NCBI GenBank assembly: GCA_029550925.1
Contig: JAKPGL010000035.1
Location: forward strand, 1 to 64,000
DNA length: 64,000 bases
Source: Planctomycetota bacterium
GTDB taxonomy: Bacteria; Planctomycetota; Planctomycetia; Pirellulales; Thermoguttaceae
Direction: 5' to 3'
Shown one piece after another: positions 52,601 to 61,371 of this stretch. The position numbers and the translations under genes are program-made. The stretch's first letter is position 1. Each line of letters starts with the position of its first letter. The notes under the pieces were generated by a model. That model made no database searches. It saw only the letters and a program-made list of their open reading frames with translations, and was not told the origin of the DNA.

Positions 52601-53479
52601 CCAGGCTGTGCCGGTGCCCCAGAGCACGGTTCCCAGACTGAGCCGGTCTGCACCGGCCGGAACCTGAAACTCCAATTCCACCTGCTTCCAATCGTAGGTC
52701 CCGCCGCCGGCGTTTAACATGGGCGCTGAGATCATCGGCTGCTGGGAGTTGCCCAGGTGCAGATACCAACCGGCATATCCTTTCACCCCTTCGGCCCGCA
52801 CCCAGGCCCGGAACCGATACCTGCCGCCCGGGTGGACTGAAATGTTGCTCTGCCGGGTGGCAATCCAGGAGGGCGGAGCGCCGTCGGCCACAACGGTTTT
52901 CAAACAGCGTCGGCCAGAACGGGGGTTTTCGGTGGTCCACTCGGTCCGATGTTGAGAATCCGGCCGGTCGTGCACCCAGCCGGTCGGCGTGTCGCCTTCG
53001 CCCTGTTCCACGTCGCCATTGACCAGGACTGGCCGATCGGGGAGAAAATCGGGCACTTCCCCAGCCAACGGATTGTCAAAATAGATCCAATAGGTGCTTT
53101 TTCCTTTGGGTGGGCAGTCGGCCGGCAGGAGCAACGTAGCACCGGCCGGGATGGGACCGGTGCGGAGTTCTTTGCCATCGGGGCCTAGCAGGGCGAACAC
53201 AAGTTCTGTGCCATCGGCCGCTGCCACCCGGATGGCCTGGGCGTTCTGGCCCACCAGGTCGGCTTCGGCCTGGTTCGGACCGATTCGGACCGGCGCCAGC
53301 AGCCCCTCCATCGGCCGGTCGGTGCGATTGGTGATGGTAAGTTGCACCCGGGCAGCCCAATACCCGCCGCCGTCCAGATACCAGCCTCCTTGCCATTCCG
53401 CCCCCGACAAGACACCCGTCCAACCGATGAAACTAATCCAACCGATACCCAGGAAGAATTCCAGAAGGCTCCATTGCAT
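49640..53479 (-). CDS. Large exported DUF4091-type glycan-related protein
   Basis: The product has 1279 residues from the ATG at 53479 (GAGG upstream); the frame is open to 53608. The N-terminus has a signal helix (LLEFFLGIGWISFIGWTGVL). Then two carbohydrate-binding-like modules follow, VNGDVEQGEGDTPTGW near residue 170 and LLKNPSFEAQEPFSAW near 510. The C-terminal half holds a TIM-barrel-like DUF4091 region with YISDEPFYRQPEILAQMKAL and PIYSSTWHHVPEWDDSLDVW near residue 1075-1125, and EFWGVAWATYDPYRYGWHAY. Glycan binding or cleavage is likely, but no CAZy family can be fixed. It is divergent from the chimera gene. Confidence 0.8.
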   Translation of the reverse strand: MQWSLLEFFLGIGWISFIGWTGVLSGAEWQGGWYLDGGGYWAARVQLTITNRTDRPMEGLLAPVRIGPNQAEADLVGQNAQAIRVAAADGTELVFALLGPDGKELRTGPIPAGATLLLPADCPPKGKSTYWIYFDNPLAGEVPDFLPDRPVLVNGDVEQGEGDTPTGWVHDRPDSQHRTEWTTENPRSGRRCLKTVVADGAPPSWIATRQSNISVHPGGRYRFRAWVRAEGVKGYAGWYLHLGNSQQPMISAPMLNAGGGTYDWKQVELEFQVPAGADRLSLGTVLWGTGTAWFDLAELECLDMPGFELEVSRPERLRLQQLAPPSDWPSAEAADRPSGSNQNRPAQRRALIRVENFSDRQHEALLTVDISALSNRLGGRLDRQSLRWVWPGQEGRPVLVGDRMLLEASIPGRTMLTGYLYYAPIGRAPAEPPPPSEKPIGPATTPPTVSPEKSEKSAGDSEKVSGVWPGAEDYARLAASNRNLLKNPSFEAQEPFSAWQATQSPQKEKVQYATDTPGGPRQGQRCARLHVPSGIAKAWRGWTQSVAVRPGATYLVAAWIRTDQLQQGNAQVHVHIRTASGELSRNNPMRSTGQPLQGTTDWTLLSALFLMPEDAATLQVHLTTDGFGTIWYDGLLMAEAMPARIVAMEGRPIGPDQIAVWPVNPIVKIFPDEPAPTAFCRTIKDTKDSSSGGTTPNRPSTQQAEQTPPVEVFLARNEQEAVQLAVRSGRALEKVRLEVDPPRNADGQTLPPPETALVGYVPVDYPTNYYTSTTPRWHRKAPRSPPACDGFAGLWPDPLLPQNRFSLPANTTQAVWITFQTPKQAAAGLYQGRIRLVVESNREVASTHTPIGQTEGGKEPTGPVLLAELPYQVHVWNFTLPDQPHLKAIYDVRFGNGGRLWGKPEPEAYREVVEFMARRRLQPDALRPEPIFRYENGRVEADFTEFDKAAAWYFDRLGIRHSYTPWHFYLFGWGHPPKKIGPETPYPGKSPYENADRAVLRPEYKHLYQQALRLFWNHVKEKGWADRFVLYISDEPFYRQPEILAQMKALCQMIHEVDPAIPIYSSTWHHVPEWDDSLDVWGIGHYGIVPLEQMARLRAAGKRVWFTTDGQMCLDTPFCAIERLLPHYCFHYGAEAYEFWGVAWATYDPYRYGWHAYIHQSDQPGKHYWVRYPNGDGYLVYPGGPIGHPGPVSSVRLEQAREGVEDYEYLHMLREKLSGLPAHSPAAQQAQKALQEAARLLSFPNPGGRYSSRILPDPDRLLLLRRQLAEAIEAIAAKP

Positions 53480-54106
53480 TGAAGAACCTCGTCCGCCCAG
53501 CCGACCTAAAAGCCTCCCTTTCCCCCCGTCGGTAGATGTTCTCCGGCGCCAAAGACGCCCTGGGCGGAGAAACCTTCGATTCCAAGCATTACTACCATAC
53601 AAAGGCATTCCACGATCCTTTCTAAAAACTGGTTGAAAACGCTTGCCTGTGCGTGGGATGAATGGACGCCCCTATGGATTTCTCCCTAGTTTACTTGCCA
53701 GCTTCTCCGAAAGCTACCGCGACGCGCAGTAACCTGCGTCGAACCGCCCCGGAGGGCGGAAAGGCCATTTCAAGGAATCGCTTTGCTGGATTGGGGCTGA
53801 GAGGTTTTGGGGAGAGGAGGATTTTGTGTCGGCCTTCTGGAAAGATGTGTTTGAGATGATTTACAATAGGAAGAGAAGTTCCTTCGCGGTCGGTCGCTTC
53901 CAGGGCCAGCAGGGGCCAAGCAGAGAAGTTTCTATCCTTTGGGCAAAAAAGGCCCCCATTAGGAGAAAGGCCCTCTTTTCGAAGAATCTTTCCTTTAGGG
54001 AAAAGAGATTTTCTTGCGGAAATAAGGTATTTTTCCTAGGGATTAGGAGAGGTTAGGGGAATTTTGTCCCTCCCCCCAAAGGATGGGATTTTCTTCCGAG
54101 GCCCGA
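53480..54106. other. Divergent spacer, 627 bases
   Basis: It lies between the DUF4091-type gene and the chimera. Two neighbouring hairpins occur: CGACGC/GCGTCG (53720-53741) and CCGCCC-CGGA-GGGCGG (53744-53759). A TACAAT -10-like box at 53862-53867 on the plus strand has no good partner. Short ORFs here are unsupported. Confidence 0.45.
53720..53759. repeat. Two adjacent GC hairpins
   Basis: CGACGC pairs with GCGTCG across a GCAGTAACCT loop, and immediately downstream CCGCCC pairs with GGGCGG across CGGA. Neither has a U-tract. Confidence 0.5.
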
Positions 54107-57100
54107 ATGGCAACGAAGGTGTTGTTTTATATTCAGTGTACGACCTGTCAGGCCCGGTTGGCGGTTCGGGATGCCGGCGCCATCGGCAATATCCTGCTCT
54201 GTCCAAAGTGCCAGAGCTTTGTGGAGGTGCTGCCGCCGCCGGACTGGAAAGGGCCGGGATCGGAAAATCCCCCTAAAGGGGTTAGTGTATCTGCACCAAA
54301 AGAACAGTCTGACCGGGCCAGCAATCTAGGTGGAGGCGGCCCCCCCTCTTTTTTGGAGCAGGATGAGCCTACTCCAGAAGGGGAAATGCCATCCCAATCT
54401 CCTCCGAAAGAGGTGAAATCGCCTCCGCTAAAAGCAGTTCCCGCCCCTTCCCCAGAAAACAGGCCGTCTCCCGTGCCGCCGCCCCTACCTTCTGCAAAGG
54501 CTTGTCCAGCGACAAAACCTCCTCCAGAGAGAGAAGGTACTTCAGGTCTGGCAGTTTCTGGAGGGGGGAAAAAGGCAGAAACCTCTCCATCAGAAGTAGT
54601 CCCACCCCCAGTGATTTGGCCTGTCGGGAAGAAACCGGCCGATTCCTCGACGGTTTTAGCGGGAGCAGTTTCCGAGTCGTCGTCCTCCTCTCTGGAGGCA
54701 AAACCGCCCATCCCGCCATTGCCTCCTGGGGACAGGGAGCCTAAGTCCCCCACACTTAAGGGGAGCCCTCCTGCGCCTCCGGTTTCGGACCAACAGATCG
54801 TGGTGGTTTCCCCGAGCCGATTTTTTCCTTTCTGGGGGATGCCTTTCTCCACCTGGATACCCCCATGGGTTGTACTGATTGTAGCCCCTTTGGGTGGGAT
54901 CTTGTTGGCAGCGGGGCTCCTCATCCTTTTCCGGCCATCCCAGCCACCATCGGAATCTGCAGAACCAGCCCCTGGCCAACAGGTCCAAACCGTTCCATTA
55001 CCGGAGACGCCGCCTCCTGCGCCTGTGGCCCCTGTTTCCTCAAAAGAACCTTCTAAAACACTGGATAAGCAGTGGATTCCGGATCCGACCGGTTTGGTGG
55101 TCGCCGTCCGGTGGAATCGGCTGGCAGCGGAGGGTCGGCTGGTAAGCGCCTTCGAATCCTTTTCTCCAGAGGCGATCCAGGTGGGCCAGCGGTTTTTGAA
55201 ACACCTGCACCTGCCGCCGGAAAAAGTGGAACATCTCGTGTGGTTGGCCGTCGATGGGGCCGATTGGCCAAACCGGAGTGTGATCCTGGCGGCGCTGGCG
55301 GAGGAGGCGCCGGGGGCGGAGCTGGCCCAACGAGGCCAATCCTGTGGGTTCCGAGTGGGCGATGCCGAGTGTCGGAAGGACCCAGCGTCGGATTGGCCGC
55401 ATCCGTTTGCTCGAGTGGCTCCCCGATGGGTGCTCACAGGTCCGGAAGTGTTGCTTCGCCATGTGTCGGAGCGGTCTAAACCCCAATTACAAAGCCGGGC
55501 CTTGGACCGGATAACGGACAATTGGCCCTGGGAGGCGGACCTGGCCGTGGCGGTCGATTCTTCTTGGATCCGTTCTCTAGCCGGTAGCGGGGTGCAGAGG
55601 TTGGGGGCGGTTTGGCCGGAAAGTCGGCGACCGCTCCAGGTTCTTTGGGAAGTGCCGAGAGGGTTTTCCAGTTTCGTGTACTTAGGGGAAGCGGTTCGGT
55701 TAGAAGCGGCTGCGTGGTGCGAGACGGCATCGGAGGCCGAGCAGGTTCGGGCCGCTCTGGAAGAGTTTTTGGGTTCAAGCGGTTCGGCATTGGGTGATCG
55801 GGTTCAACGGCTTGCCGGGGAGGTGCAGGCGGGCCAGTGGAAGGCGGATCGGGCTGCCGAGTACGAAAAACTGTTGAAGGCGGCCCAAACCGGGATTCAA
55901 TCGGCCCGTCTGGAATTGGCCGAGACTACTGTTTGGGGCCGAACCACTTGGAAAACGCCTTGGCAGGAGATGCTCGGTTCCCTCCGGTCGGCCCAAGAGG
56001 CGATGCGAACCGATTGGGATGCGGCGACGGCTGGGGTGATCCAGCAGCAGGAGGAGCGGCTTTTGCAGGCGCTGAGGGCCTACACGAAAGCAGAAGGGCA
56101 TTTTCCACCGGGGGCCGAGGGTGGGCCGTTGTGGGACCCGGCAACCCGGCTCAGTTGGATCGCCTTGGTGTTGCCTTACATGGGTCGGGCCGACTGGTAT
56201 CAGCAGTTGCAACTCCGGTATCCCTGGAACAGCCCGCAGAATAGAGCGGTGGCCCAACGGCCCTTGGAGGAGGTGCTCAATCCGGCCCTGCCGCAGCGGA
56301 CCACCGAGGCCGGGTTTCCGGTTACCCATTATGTGGGTGTGGGCGGCATGGGCGCAGACGCCGTCCAACCCCAGGCGGACCCTCGCCGGATCGGCGTGTT
56401 TGGGTTCGGCCGGACGCTAAAGCCCGAGGAGATCACCGATGGGCTGAGCCATACCATCGCCATTGCCGGGGTGGATCGTGGGTTGGGGCCGTGGGCGTCG
56501 GGCGGATCGGCGACGGTTCGGCCCTTCACCCAACCTCCCTATGTGAACGGGCCGGATGGGTTCGGTACGGGCCAGCCGGATGGCATGTTCGTCGGCATGG
56601 CGGACGGTTCGGTGCGGTTCATTTCCAAAAATGTGGATCCTCGGGTGCTGGAGATGCTGGCTACTGCCCGCGGCATGGAACGGATCGAGGGGCTGGCTTG
56701 GGAGGCCGGTCCAAAGGTGATCCGGCCTGGTAGTCCGGCCGTGGGGCCGTCGGCGAAACCGCCCGAAACCAAGCCTTCTTCCGGCCCCGGCCCTTCCGAG
56801 ACGGCCAAAAGCCAGCCTTCCGAAGGTCCGGCCCCCAAGCAAACCGAACCGAAACCGCCGGAAGGCCCTTCCGAAAAGCCGCCGGCAGTCGCCGAAAAAG
56901 AGAAATCCGGTCCTTCCGTGGCCCAATTGCAGGCGGAAACGGAAGCCCGATTGGCGGAAAAGGTGGCTTCCGTCGAACTACCTGGTCTGTCGCTGCGCAA
57001 AGCGGTGGGGGTGGTCGAAGCCCTCAGCGGGGTCCGCATCACGTATGATCTGGAGGAAATGGAAGCGGCGGGTGTATCGTTGGAAACTCCGGTCCGGTTT

Positions 57101-58030
57101 CAACAGACCGATACCAGTGTGGGCGAAATTCTGCGGGCCGTCTTGGAACCGTTGGGACTTAGCTACATGGTCGAGGGCAGAGATGTTTTGATCAGCCGAC
57201 CGAGCGCGGCCCGGCAACAGTGGCGCACGGTGCGATACGATGTGTCGGACCTGGATGCGGGTGCGGAGAGCGAGCCGGAAGACCTGGCCCGGCTGTTGCA
57301 ACAATTTGTACTGCCGGAGTCTTGGGAGCGGAGCGGCGGGGCGGGCAAAATCGAAGTCCGAGACGAAACGCTGCTGATCTATCAGACCGACCTTGGGCAT
57401 CGACGGGTAGTGGAGCTATTGGAGAAACTTCGGTTGGCCCGGCGCCTGCCGCTGCGGATCGAACCAAGCCGAAAAGACCTCACCCTGCAAACCCGGCGAC
57501 AGAAGATGCGCTCGGTGCTGGAGCGTCCGATCACGGCGAATTTCGGGACGCCGACTCCTTTGCCGGAAATCCTGGCCTATCTGGAGCAACTGGCACAAGT
57601 AGCCATCGTCGTGGATTGGGCGTCGTTGCGGGCCGAGGGACATGAACCGAGCACGACGGCTACCCTACGAGTTCACCAACAACCATTGGCCGAAGCCTTG
57701 AAAAACCTTTTGGAACCGTTGGGATTGAGCTGGCGGATCGCCGGTCCAGAACTGCTCCAGGTAACTACCCAAAGAGGAGCGGCAATGCGGTTGGAGGTGG
57801 AATTCTACCCGGCTTCCGAGGCAATTTCGAGTCTGGGAACTGCTAAAGCGTTGCTGGAGGCGATCAAAGACCAAGTAGGCCGAGGCACTTGGGAAGATCA
57901 GCAGGGACAGGGGGCTGTGTATTTTGATGCGCCCAGCAATCACCTGATCGTTCTGCAAAATCCATCGGTCCATGCGGAACTGGAACGATTCTTGGCCGGT
58001 TTCCAGACGCCTAAAGCTAGCTCTCCATAG
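54107..58030 (+). CDS. Chimeric membrane protein: zinc ribbon, DUF1559-like module, secretin-type modules
   Basis: The product has 1307 residues from the ATG at 54107 (GAGG upstream); a start at 54083 has no spaced ribosome binding site. In order: an MJ0042-like zinc ribbon (C11, C14, C32, C35), a Pro/Ser-rich disordered stretch, a membrane helix near 248-278 (WVVLIVAPLGGILLAAGLLI), a module similar to the 20756 protein, a DUF1559 C-terminal-like region around 645-860 (DGMFVGMADGSVRFISKNVD), a second Pro-rich linker, then two repeats of a secretin N0/STN-like domain (VELPGLSLRKAVGVVEALSG and FGTPTPLPEILAYLEQLAQV), each followed by an N1-like unit. It probably spans the membrane with its bulk outside. 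Its function is unknown. Confidence 0.8.
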   Translation: MATKVLFYIQCTTCQARLAVRDAGAIGNILLCPKCQSFVEVLPPPDWKGPGSENPPKGVSVSAPKEQSDRASNLGGGGPPSFLEQDEPTPEGEMPSQSPPKEVKSPPLKAVPAPSPENRPSPVPPPLPSAKACPATKPPPEREGTSGLAVSGGGKKAETSPSEVVPPPVIWPVGKKPADSSTVLAGAVSESSSSSLEAKPPIPPLPPGDREPKSPTLKGSPPAPPVSDQQIVVVSPSRFFPFWGMPFSTWIPPWVVLIVAPLGGILLAAGLLILFRPSQPPSESAEPAPGQQVQTVPLPETPPPAPVAPVSSKEPSKTLDKQWIPDPTGLVVAVRWNRLAAEGRLVSAFESFSPEAIQVGQRFLKHLHLPPEKVEHLVWLAVDGADWPNRSVILAALAEEAPGAELAQRGQSCGFRVGDAECRKDPASDWPHPFARVAPRWVLTGPEVLLRHVSERSKPQLQSRALDRITDNWPWEADLAVAVDSSWIRSLAGSGVQRLGAVWPESRRPLQVLWEVPRGFSSFVYLGEAVRLEAAAWCETASEAEQVRAALEEFLGSSGSALGDRVQRLAGEVQAGQWKADRAAEYEKLLKAAQTGIQSARLELAETTVWGRTTWKTPWQEMLGSLRSAQEAMRTDWDAATAGVIQQQEERLLQALRAYTKAEGHFPPGAEGGPLWDPATRLSWIALVLPYMGRADWYQQLQLRYPWNSPQNRAVAQRPLEEVLNPALPQRTTEAGFPVTHYVGVGGMGADAVQPQADPRRIGVFGFGRTLKPEEITDGLSHTIAIAGVDRGLGPWASGGSATVRPFTQPPYVNGPDGFGTGQPDGMFVGMADGSVRFISKNVDPRVLEMLATARGMERIEGLAWEAGPKVIRPGSPAVGPSAKPPETKPSSGPGPSETAKSQPSEGPAPKQTEPKPPEGPSEKPPAVAEKEKSGPSVAQLQAETEARLAEKVASVELPGLSLRKAVGVVEALSGVRITYDLEEMEAAGVSLETPVRFQQTDTSVGEILRAVLEPLGLSYMVEGRDVLISRPSAARQQWRTVRYDVSDLDAGAESEPEDLARLLQQFVLPESWERSGGAGKIEVRDETLLIYQTDLGHRRVVELLEKLRLARRLPLRIEPSRKDLTLQTRRQKMRSVLERPITANFGTPTPLPEILAYLEQLAQVAIVVDWASLRAEGHEPSTTATLRVHQQPLAEALKNLLEPLGLSWRIAGPELLQVTTQRGAAMRLEVEFYPASEAISSLGTAKALLEAIKDQVGRGTWEDQQGQGAVYFDAPSNHLIVLQNPSVHAELERFLAGFQTPKASSP

Positions 58031-58442
58031 GTTGGGTGTATCCCGTCGGCCAATGGTCCGCTATATATGGTAGGCGGGAATTCTTACTGCCCAATAGATT
58101 GTGGCATGTTGCCCTGCCCAATCCGGTCAACCCCATTCTAACGAACGATTTCTCCTCACGTTTTACCGTTCCTCGTCTTTCCAAGTTGGCCCCTCAACCG
58201 GGGGCCTTCCGAAGAGAAGAAGAGCCTGGTTGGGGAGAGGAAATCCTCTGCAACGGATCAGTAGAGTTTCTCTAATCCGAAAAGTTTACCATGTGTCCTC
58301 CCATATAGGGGTATTTCTAGTTGGATTTTTGAGTGTTTTTGATATGACCGGCAAGTTCGGATACCCGATACCTACCCAAAGAGAAGTCTTCGCTCAAAGA
58401 ATCTAAGAATCTCTGTCCTCCAGCAAGAAGGAGCTTGTATCC
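58031..58442. other. Spacer before porin gene, 412 bases
   Basis: A possible promoter TTGGAT (58321-58326), 16 bases, TATGAC (58343-58348) lies before the porin gene, which has AAGGAG at 58427-58432. No gene seen. Confidence 0.4.
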
Positions 58443-59807
58443 ATGAAGAGCCAAGGAGTGTTGTGGGGAGGGTTGTTAGTATGTATGATCCTGGTGGGTA
58501 CCGCCATGGGTCAACAACCCTGGGGTACAATGGGTCCGAATTGGGTCCAACAGACCGCCTATGGAGGGGGCGAATATGTGTATGCGGAACCGTCGGCCAC
58601 GCCGGTTCCCGCCCCTGGCGGAGCGGCCCCGCAAGCAGTCGCCGAGGAAAGCTCCGGGCTGAGCTGCCTGCCCCGCTGCTGCACCAGCCGACTCTGCCGA
58701 TGCGGCTGCCTGCCCGATCCCTGGACGCTGTTTCCGGAATATGAGAGCGGCCTGAAAATGGGCGGGTGGATTTCCGCCGGCGTGTACGGGAACGCCTGGG
58801 GCGCCCGCTGGAACGGCCCGATCGGCATGCGGGATGTCGGCGACGCCTTCACCTCGGACCAAAACTGGTTCTTCATCGACAAGCCCGCGGATACCTCCTG
58901 CAAAACCTTGGATTGGGGATTCCGGTTCGACATCCTCTTCGGTGCTGACGCTCCGGACACCCGGGCCCGCAACAACAGCCGATTCTCCTGGGATAACGCC
59001 TGGATCAGCTCCGACGACGGCGTCTATGGCACGGCGATCCCCCAAATGTACGCTGTGGTGGCTTGGAACAAGTTGTCCGTAAAAATGGGCCACTTCTTCA
59101 CCCCGATTGGATATGAACAGATACCGGTTACCCAAAACTTCTTCTATTCCCACAGTTATTGCCATACGTACGGCGAACCGTTTACCCATACGGGTGTGTT
59201 GGCCACCTATGAAGTCGCCGAAGGGTTGAACGTCCACGGCGGGTGGACCACCGCCTGGGAGACGGCCTTCGACAACCCGGTGGACGCCCAATTGTTCCTG
59301 GGCGGCGTCGATGTCCCGATCGGCGAGCGGCTCACCTTCTCCTGGATGGTCAGCGCCGGCCGGCTGGGCGAACGGTGGGGAATTGATTTCGGCGATCTCT
59401 ACATGAACAGCTTCGTCATAAAGTTTGCCATCAACGAACGCTGGACCTATGTGTTCCAGCATGACCTTGGCTTGATCAGCAATACCGGCCTCCAGATGTC
59501 GAACGGCCAGTGGTATGGCATCAACCAGTACCTGTTCTTCAAGATCAACGACTGCTGGAGCCTGGGCGGACGGTTCGAATGGTTCCGGGATGATGACGAG
59601 TTGCTCGTGCCGGGCGGGTTTTCGCTGGTGGGAACCGATTACTACGCCCTCACCCTGGGCCTGAACTGGAAGCCGCACGCCAACCTGACCATCCGGCCGG
59701 AAATCCGGTATGATTGGGCCAACGGGCGCTTTACCACTCGGCCCTTTAATGACTTCGCCGACCGCGAACAGCTCTCCGGTGGCGTCGATCTGATCTTCAC
59801 CTACTAA
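58443..59807 (+). CDS. Outer membrane beta-barrel porin (bbp2, OmpL-like)
   Basis: The product has 454 residues. The signal peptide (GGLLVCMILVGTAMGQQPW) is followed by a Cys-rich segment (GLSCLPRCCTSRLCRCGCLP) and then a beta-barrel with the family pattern LKMGGWISAGVYGNAWGARW, VVAWNKLSVKMGHFFTPIGY and LTIRPEIRYDWANGRF, ending LSGGVDLIFTY with the aromatic C-terminal residue favoured by the BAM complex. This matches the planctomycete porin-2 family (bbp2). The strong terminator just after the stop suggests single-gene transcription at high level. Confidence 0.9.
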   Translation: MKSQGVLWGGLLVCMILVGTAMGQQPWGTMGPNWVQQTAYGGGEYVYAEPSATPVPAPGGAAPQAVAEESSGLSCLPRCCTSRLCRCGCLPDPWTLFPEYESGLKMGGWISAGVYGNAWGARWNGPIGMRDVGDAFTSDQNWFFIDKPADTSCKTLDWGFRFDILFGADAPDTRARNNSRFSWDNAWISSDDGVYGTAIPQMYAVVAWNKLSVKMGHFFTPIGYEQIPVTQNFFYSHSYCHTYGEPFTHTGVLATYEVAEGLNVHGGWTTAWETAFDNPVDAQLFLGGVDVPIGERLTFSWMVSAGRLGERWGIDFGDLYMNSFVIKFAINERWTYVFQHDLGLISNTGLQMSNGQWYGINQYLFFKINDCWSLGGRFEWFRDDDELLVPGGFSLVGTDYYALTLGLNWKPHANLTIRPEIRYDWANGRFTTRPFNDFADREQLSGGVDLIFTY

Positions 59808-59901
59808 AGCTATAAAGACCCCGAAGAGAAACCCCAACAAAAGCCGGCTTGTGCGGCTAGATCGCCCATTCCTGATCACGCCAGCAACGAGCCCTCCGTC
59901 T

Positions 59902-59938
59902 GACCGGCCTGAGTCGCCCCCTCAGGCCGGTCTTTTTT
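59902..59938 (+). terminator. Rho-independent terminator of the porin gene
   Basis: A perfect 12 bp stem, GACCGGCCTGAG (59902-59913) and CTCAGGCCGGTC (59921-59932), has a 7-base loop and is followed by TTTTTT. It is the best terminator in the window on the plus strand. Confidence 0.93.
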
Positions 59939-60025
59939 ATTTTCCGAATCGTGGACCGGTCGGCACAAGAGAACCTCTTCTGGGCTTCGTCCCCGTCGGT
60001 CCCCAATCCCTGGAGGAACAGGGCC

Positions 60026-60973
60026 TTAATCGAAGCAGAAGCACTCCGTTTCCAGGCAGTGGTGCAACGGACAGATTTTCCCAAAGGAAGGGGGGATAGG
60101 ATCAGCAGGAACGCACTTTTCCACCGCGATAGCCTTCCGGGCCAACAGGTCTCGAAACGCCTCCGCTCCTTCTTCCCGTACCAACTGGCCTGGGGAAAAA
60201 TAAGGTCCCAACTCCTGCGGCGGAAGAAACCAGAGCCGAAACGTCCACGGGCCCCGTTCGAACGCTTCTCGCAGTTTTTGGAGCCTCTGCAGGGCGTCCG
60301 GCGTTTGGTTTAACACGAAGATAAGCCCGGAGATTCGGAGTTGGGCGAATTGCGCCAGTCGTTTGGGCGTAATCGGTTGGCCCGATTCCCCTAAAGCTAC
60401 GGTTCGCCAAAAAGCCTGCATCTGAAGCATCAGGGCTTCCAGAATATCTTCCACCACGAGAAGTCCCTTTTTACGTCCCCCGTGGGCCAGGGCGGTTGGA
60501 AGCCAAACGACCGGGACATTCGTTTTCCAATCCGGCCTCCAATAAAGATAGGAAGCAGTGTCCGAAGAGCGGGAAATGCTCCGCGCCCACAAACTGACGA
60601 TCTCTCGGGAGGCTGTCTGAATCGGTCCGACCAACCGGCCAGCCAATCGGCGGTCCGCCAAGAGTCTGCTCTGTCGAATCTGTTGCTCTGAAAAACCTTG
60701 CTGGAGTAGGCGTTGGAACATGCTCTCCGGGGCGTCGATCCACCCGACCAAAAATCTGTCGAGTCGGTCCATCCGAAGCCCTTGGCGGGCGAGAAAGTCC
60801 CCAACTTGTTTCACTTGGTCTGGTGGAAAAGGGGCCTTTTCGAGAGGGGAATCGCCGCTTGGTGGATCGGCGCCCTCTCCGCTGGGGGGGATTGTTTCTC
60901 CTACGATATGGTGAAGATTCTCCCTCCCGCAGGAGAGAAACGCCTTCGAAATATCCCTTAAAAACCCCTCCAT
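60026..60973 (-). CDS. Degenerate DnaG/Toprim-like protein
   Basis: The product has 315 residues. It resembles the DnaG catalytic core: FLARQGLRMDRLDRFLVGW (primase N-side), DRRLAGRLVGPIQTASREIV (like the DnaG RFRGR..PI segment) and WLPTALAHGGRKKGLLVVED (Toprim entry, VVED where DnaG has VVEG). The acidic D-x-D Toprim pair expected later is missing; the site reads GLIFVLNQTPDAL. The LPPQELGPYF segment resembles the DnaG LP..DP-region. A short Cys-rich end (CPLHHCLETECFCF) follows. So it is a likely catalytically dead relative, perhaps a nucleic-acid-binding or phage-derived protein. AAAGGAAG precedes the ATG. Confidence 0.6.
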   Translation of the reverse strand: MEGFLRDISKAFLSCGRENLHHIVGETIPPSGEGADPPSGDSPLEKAPFPPDQVKQVGDFLARQGLRMDRLDRFLVGWIDAPESMFQRLLQQGFSEQQIRQSRLLADRRLAGRLVGPIQTASREIVSLWARSISRSSDTASYLYWRPDWKTNVPVVWLPTALAHGGRKKGLLVVEDILEALMLQMQAFWRTVALGESGQPITPKRLAQFAQLRISGLIFVLNQTPDALQRLQKLREAFERGPWTFRLWFLPPQELGPYFSPGQLVREEGAEAFRDLLARKAIAVEKCVPADPIPPSFGKICPLHHCLETECFCFD

Positions 60974-61371
60974 GGTCTGGCTTCCTTTGGAGATTTCCTC
61001 TTTTAATCCCAGCCCACTCCCCCTATCCTAAGCCAGGGGCATCATAGCATCTGGTCCAGAGGAACCCAAGACCGATTGCTTTCCCTTCCCGCAGGAAACT
61101 TCAGGGGCCTCCCCTATCCATCCCCAATCCATTCTGGAGGATTTCCAGCTTTCGACTTCTTGTAATTGGTATTTCCAACTTTCTAAAAACCCAGTAAAAA
61201 GAGAGTTAAGCTTAGAATTCCTAAAAAATACCCATAGATTGGCCGCTGAAAAAAGGAGAAACGAGTCTTAGAAGGTCAAGGCCAGTTTGCCTATCTTGTT
61301 CTTTTTTGTTAAGACTTTCAGAATGTTCAGATTTCCTATCTTGCTTATTTTTATCAGGGAGGCGCGAAAAC
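60974..61371. other. Divergent spacer, 398 bases, AT-rich
   Basis: The region separates the DnaG-like gene and the thioredoxin gene and must hold both promoters. It is more AT-rich than its neighbours, and no good -35/-10 pair was found by eye. No gene seen. Confidence 0.5.
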
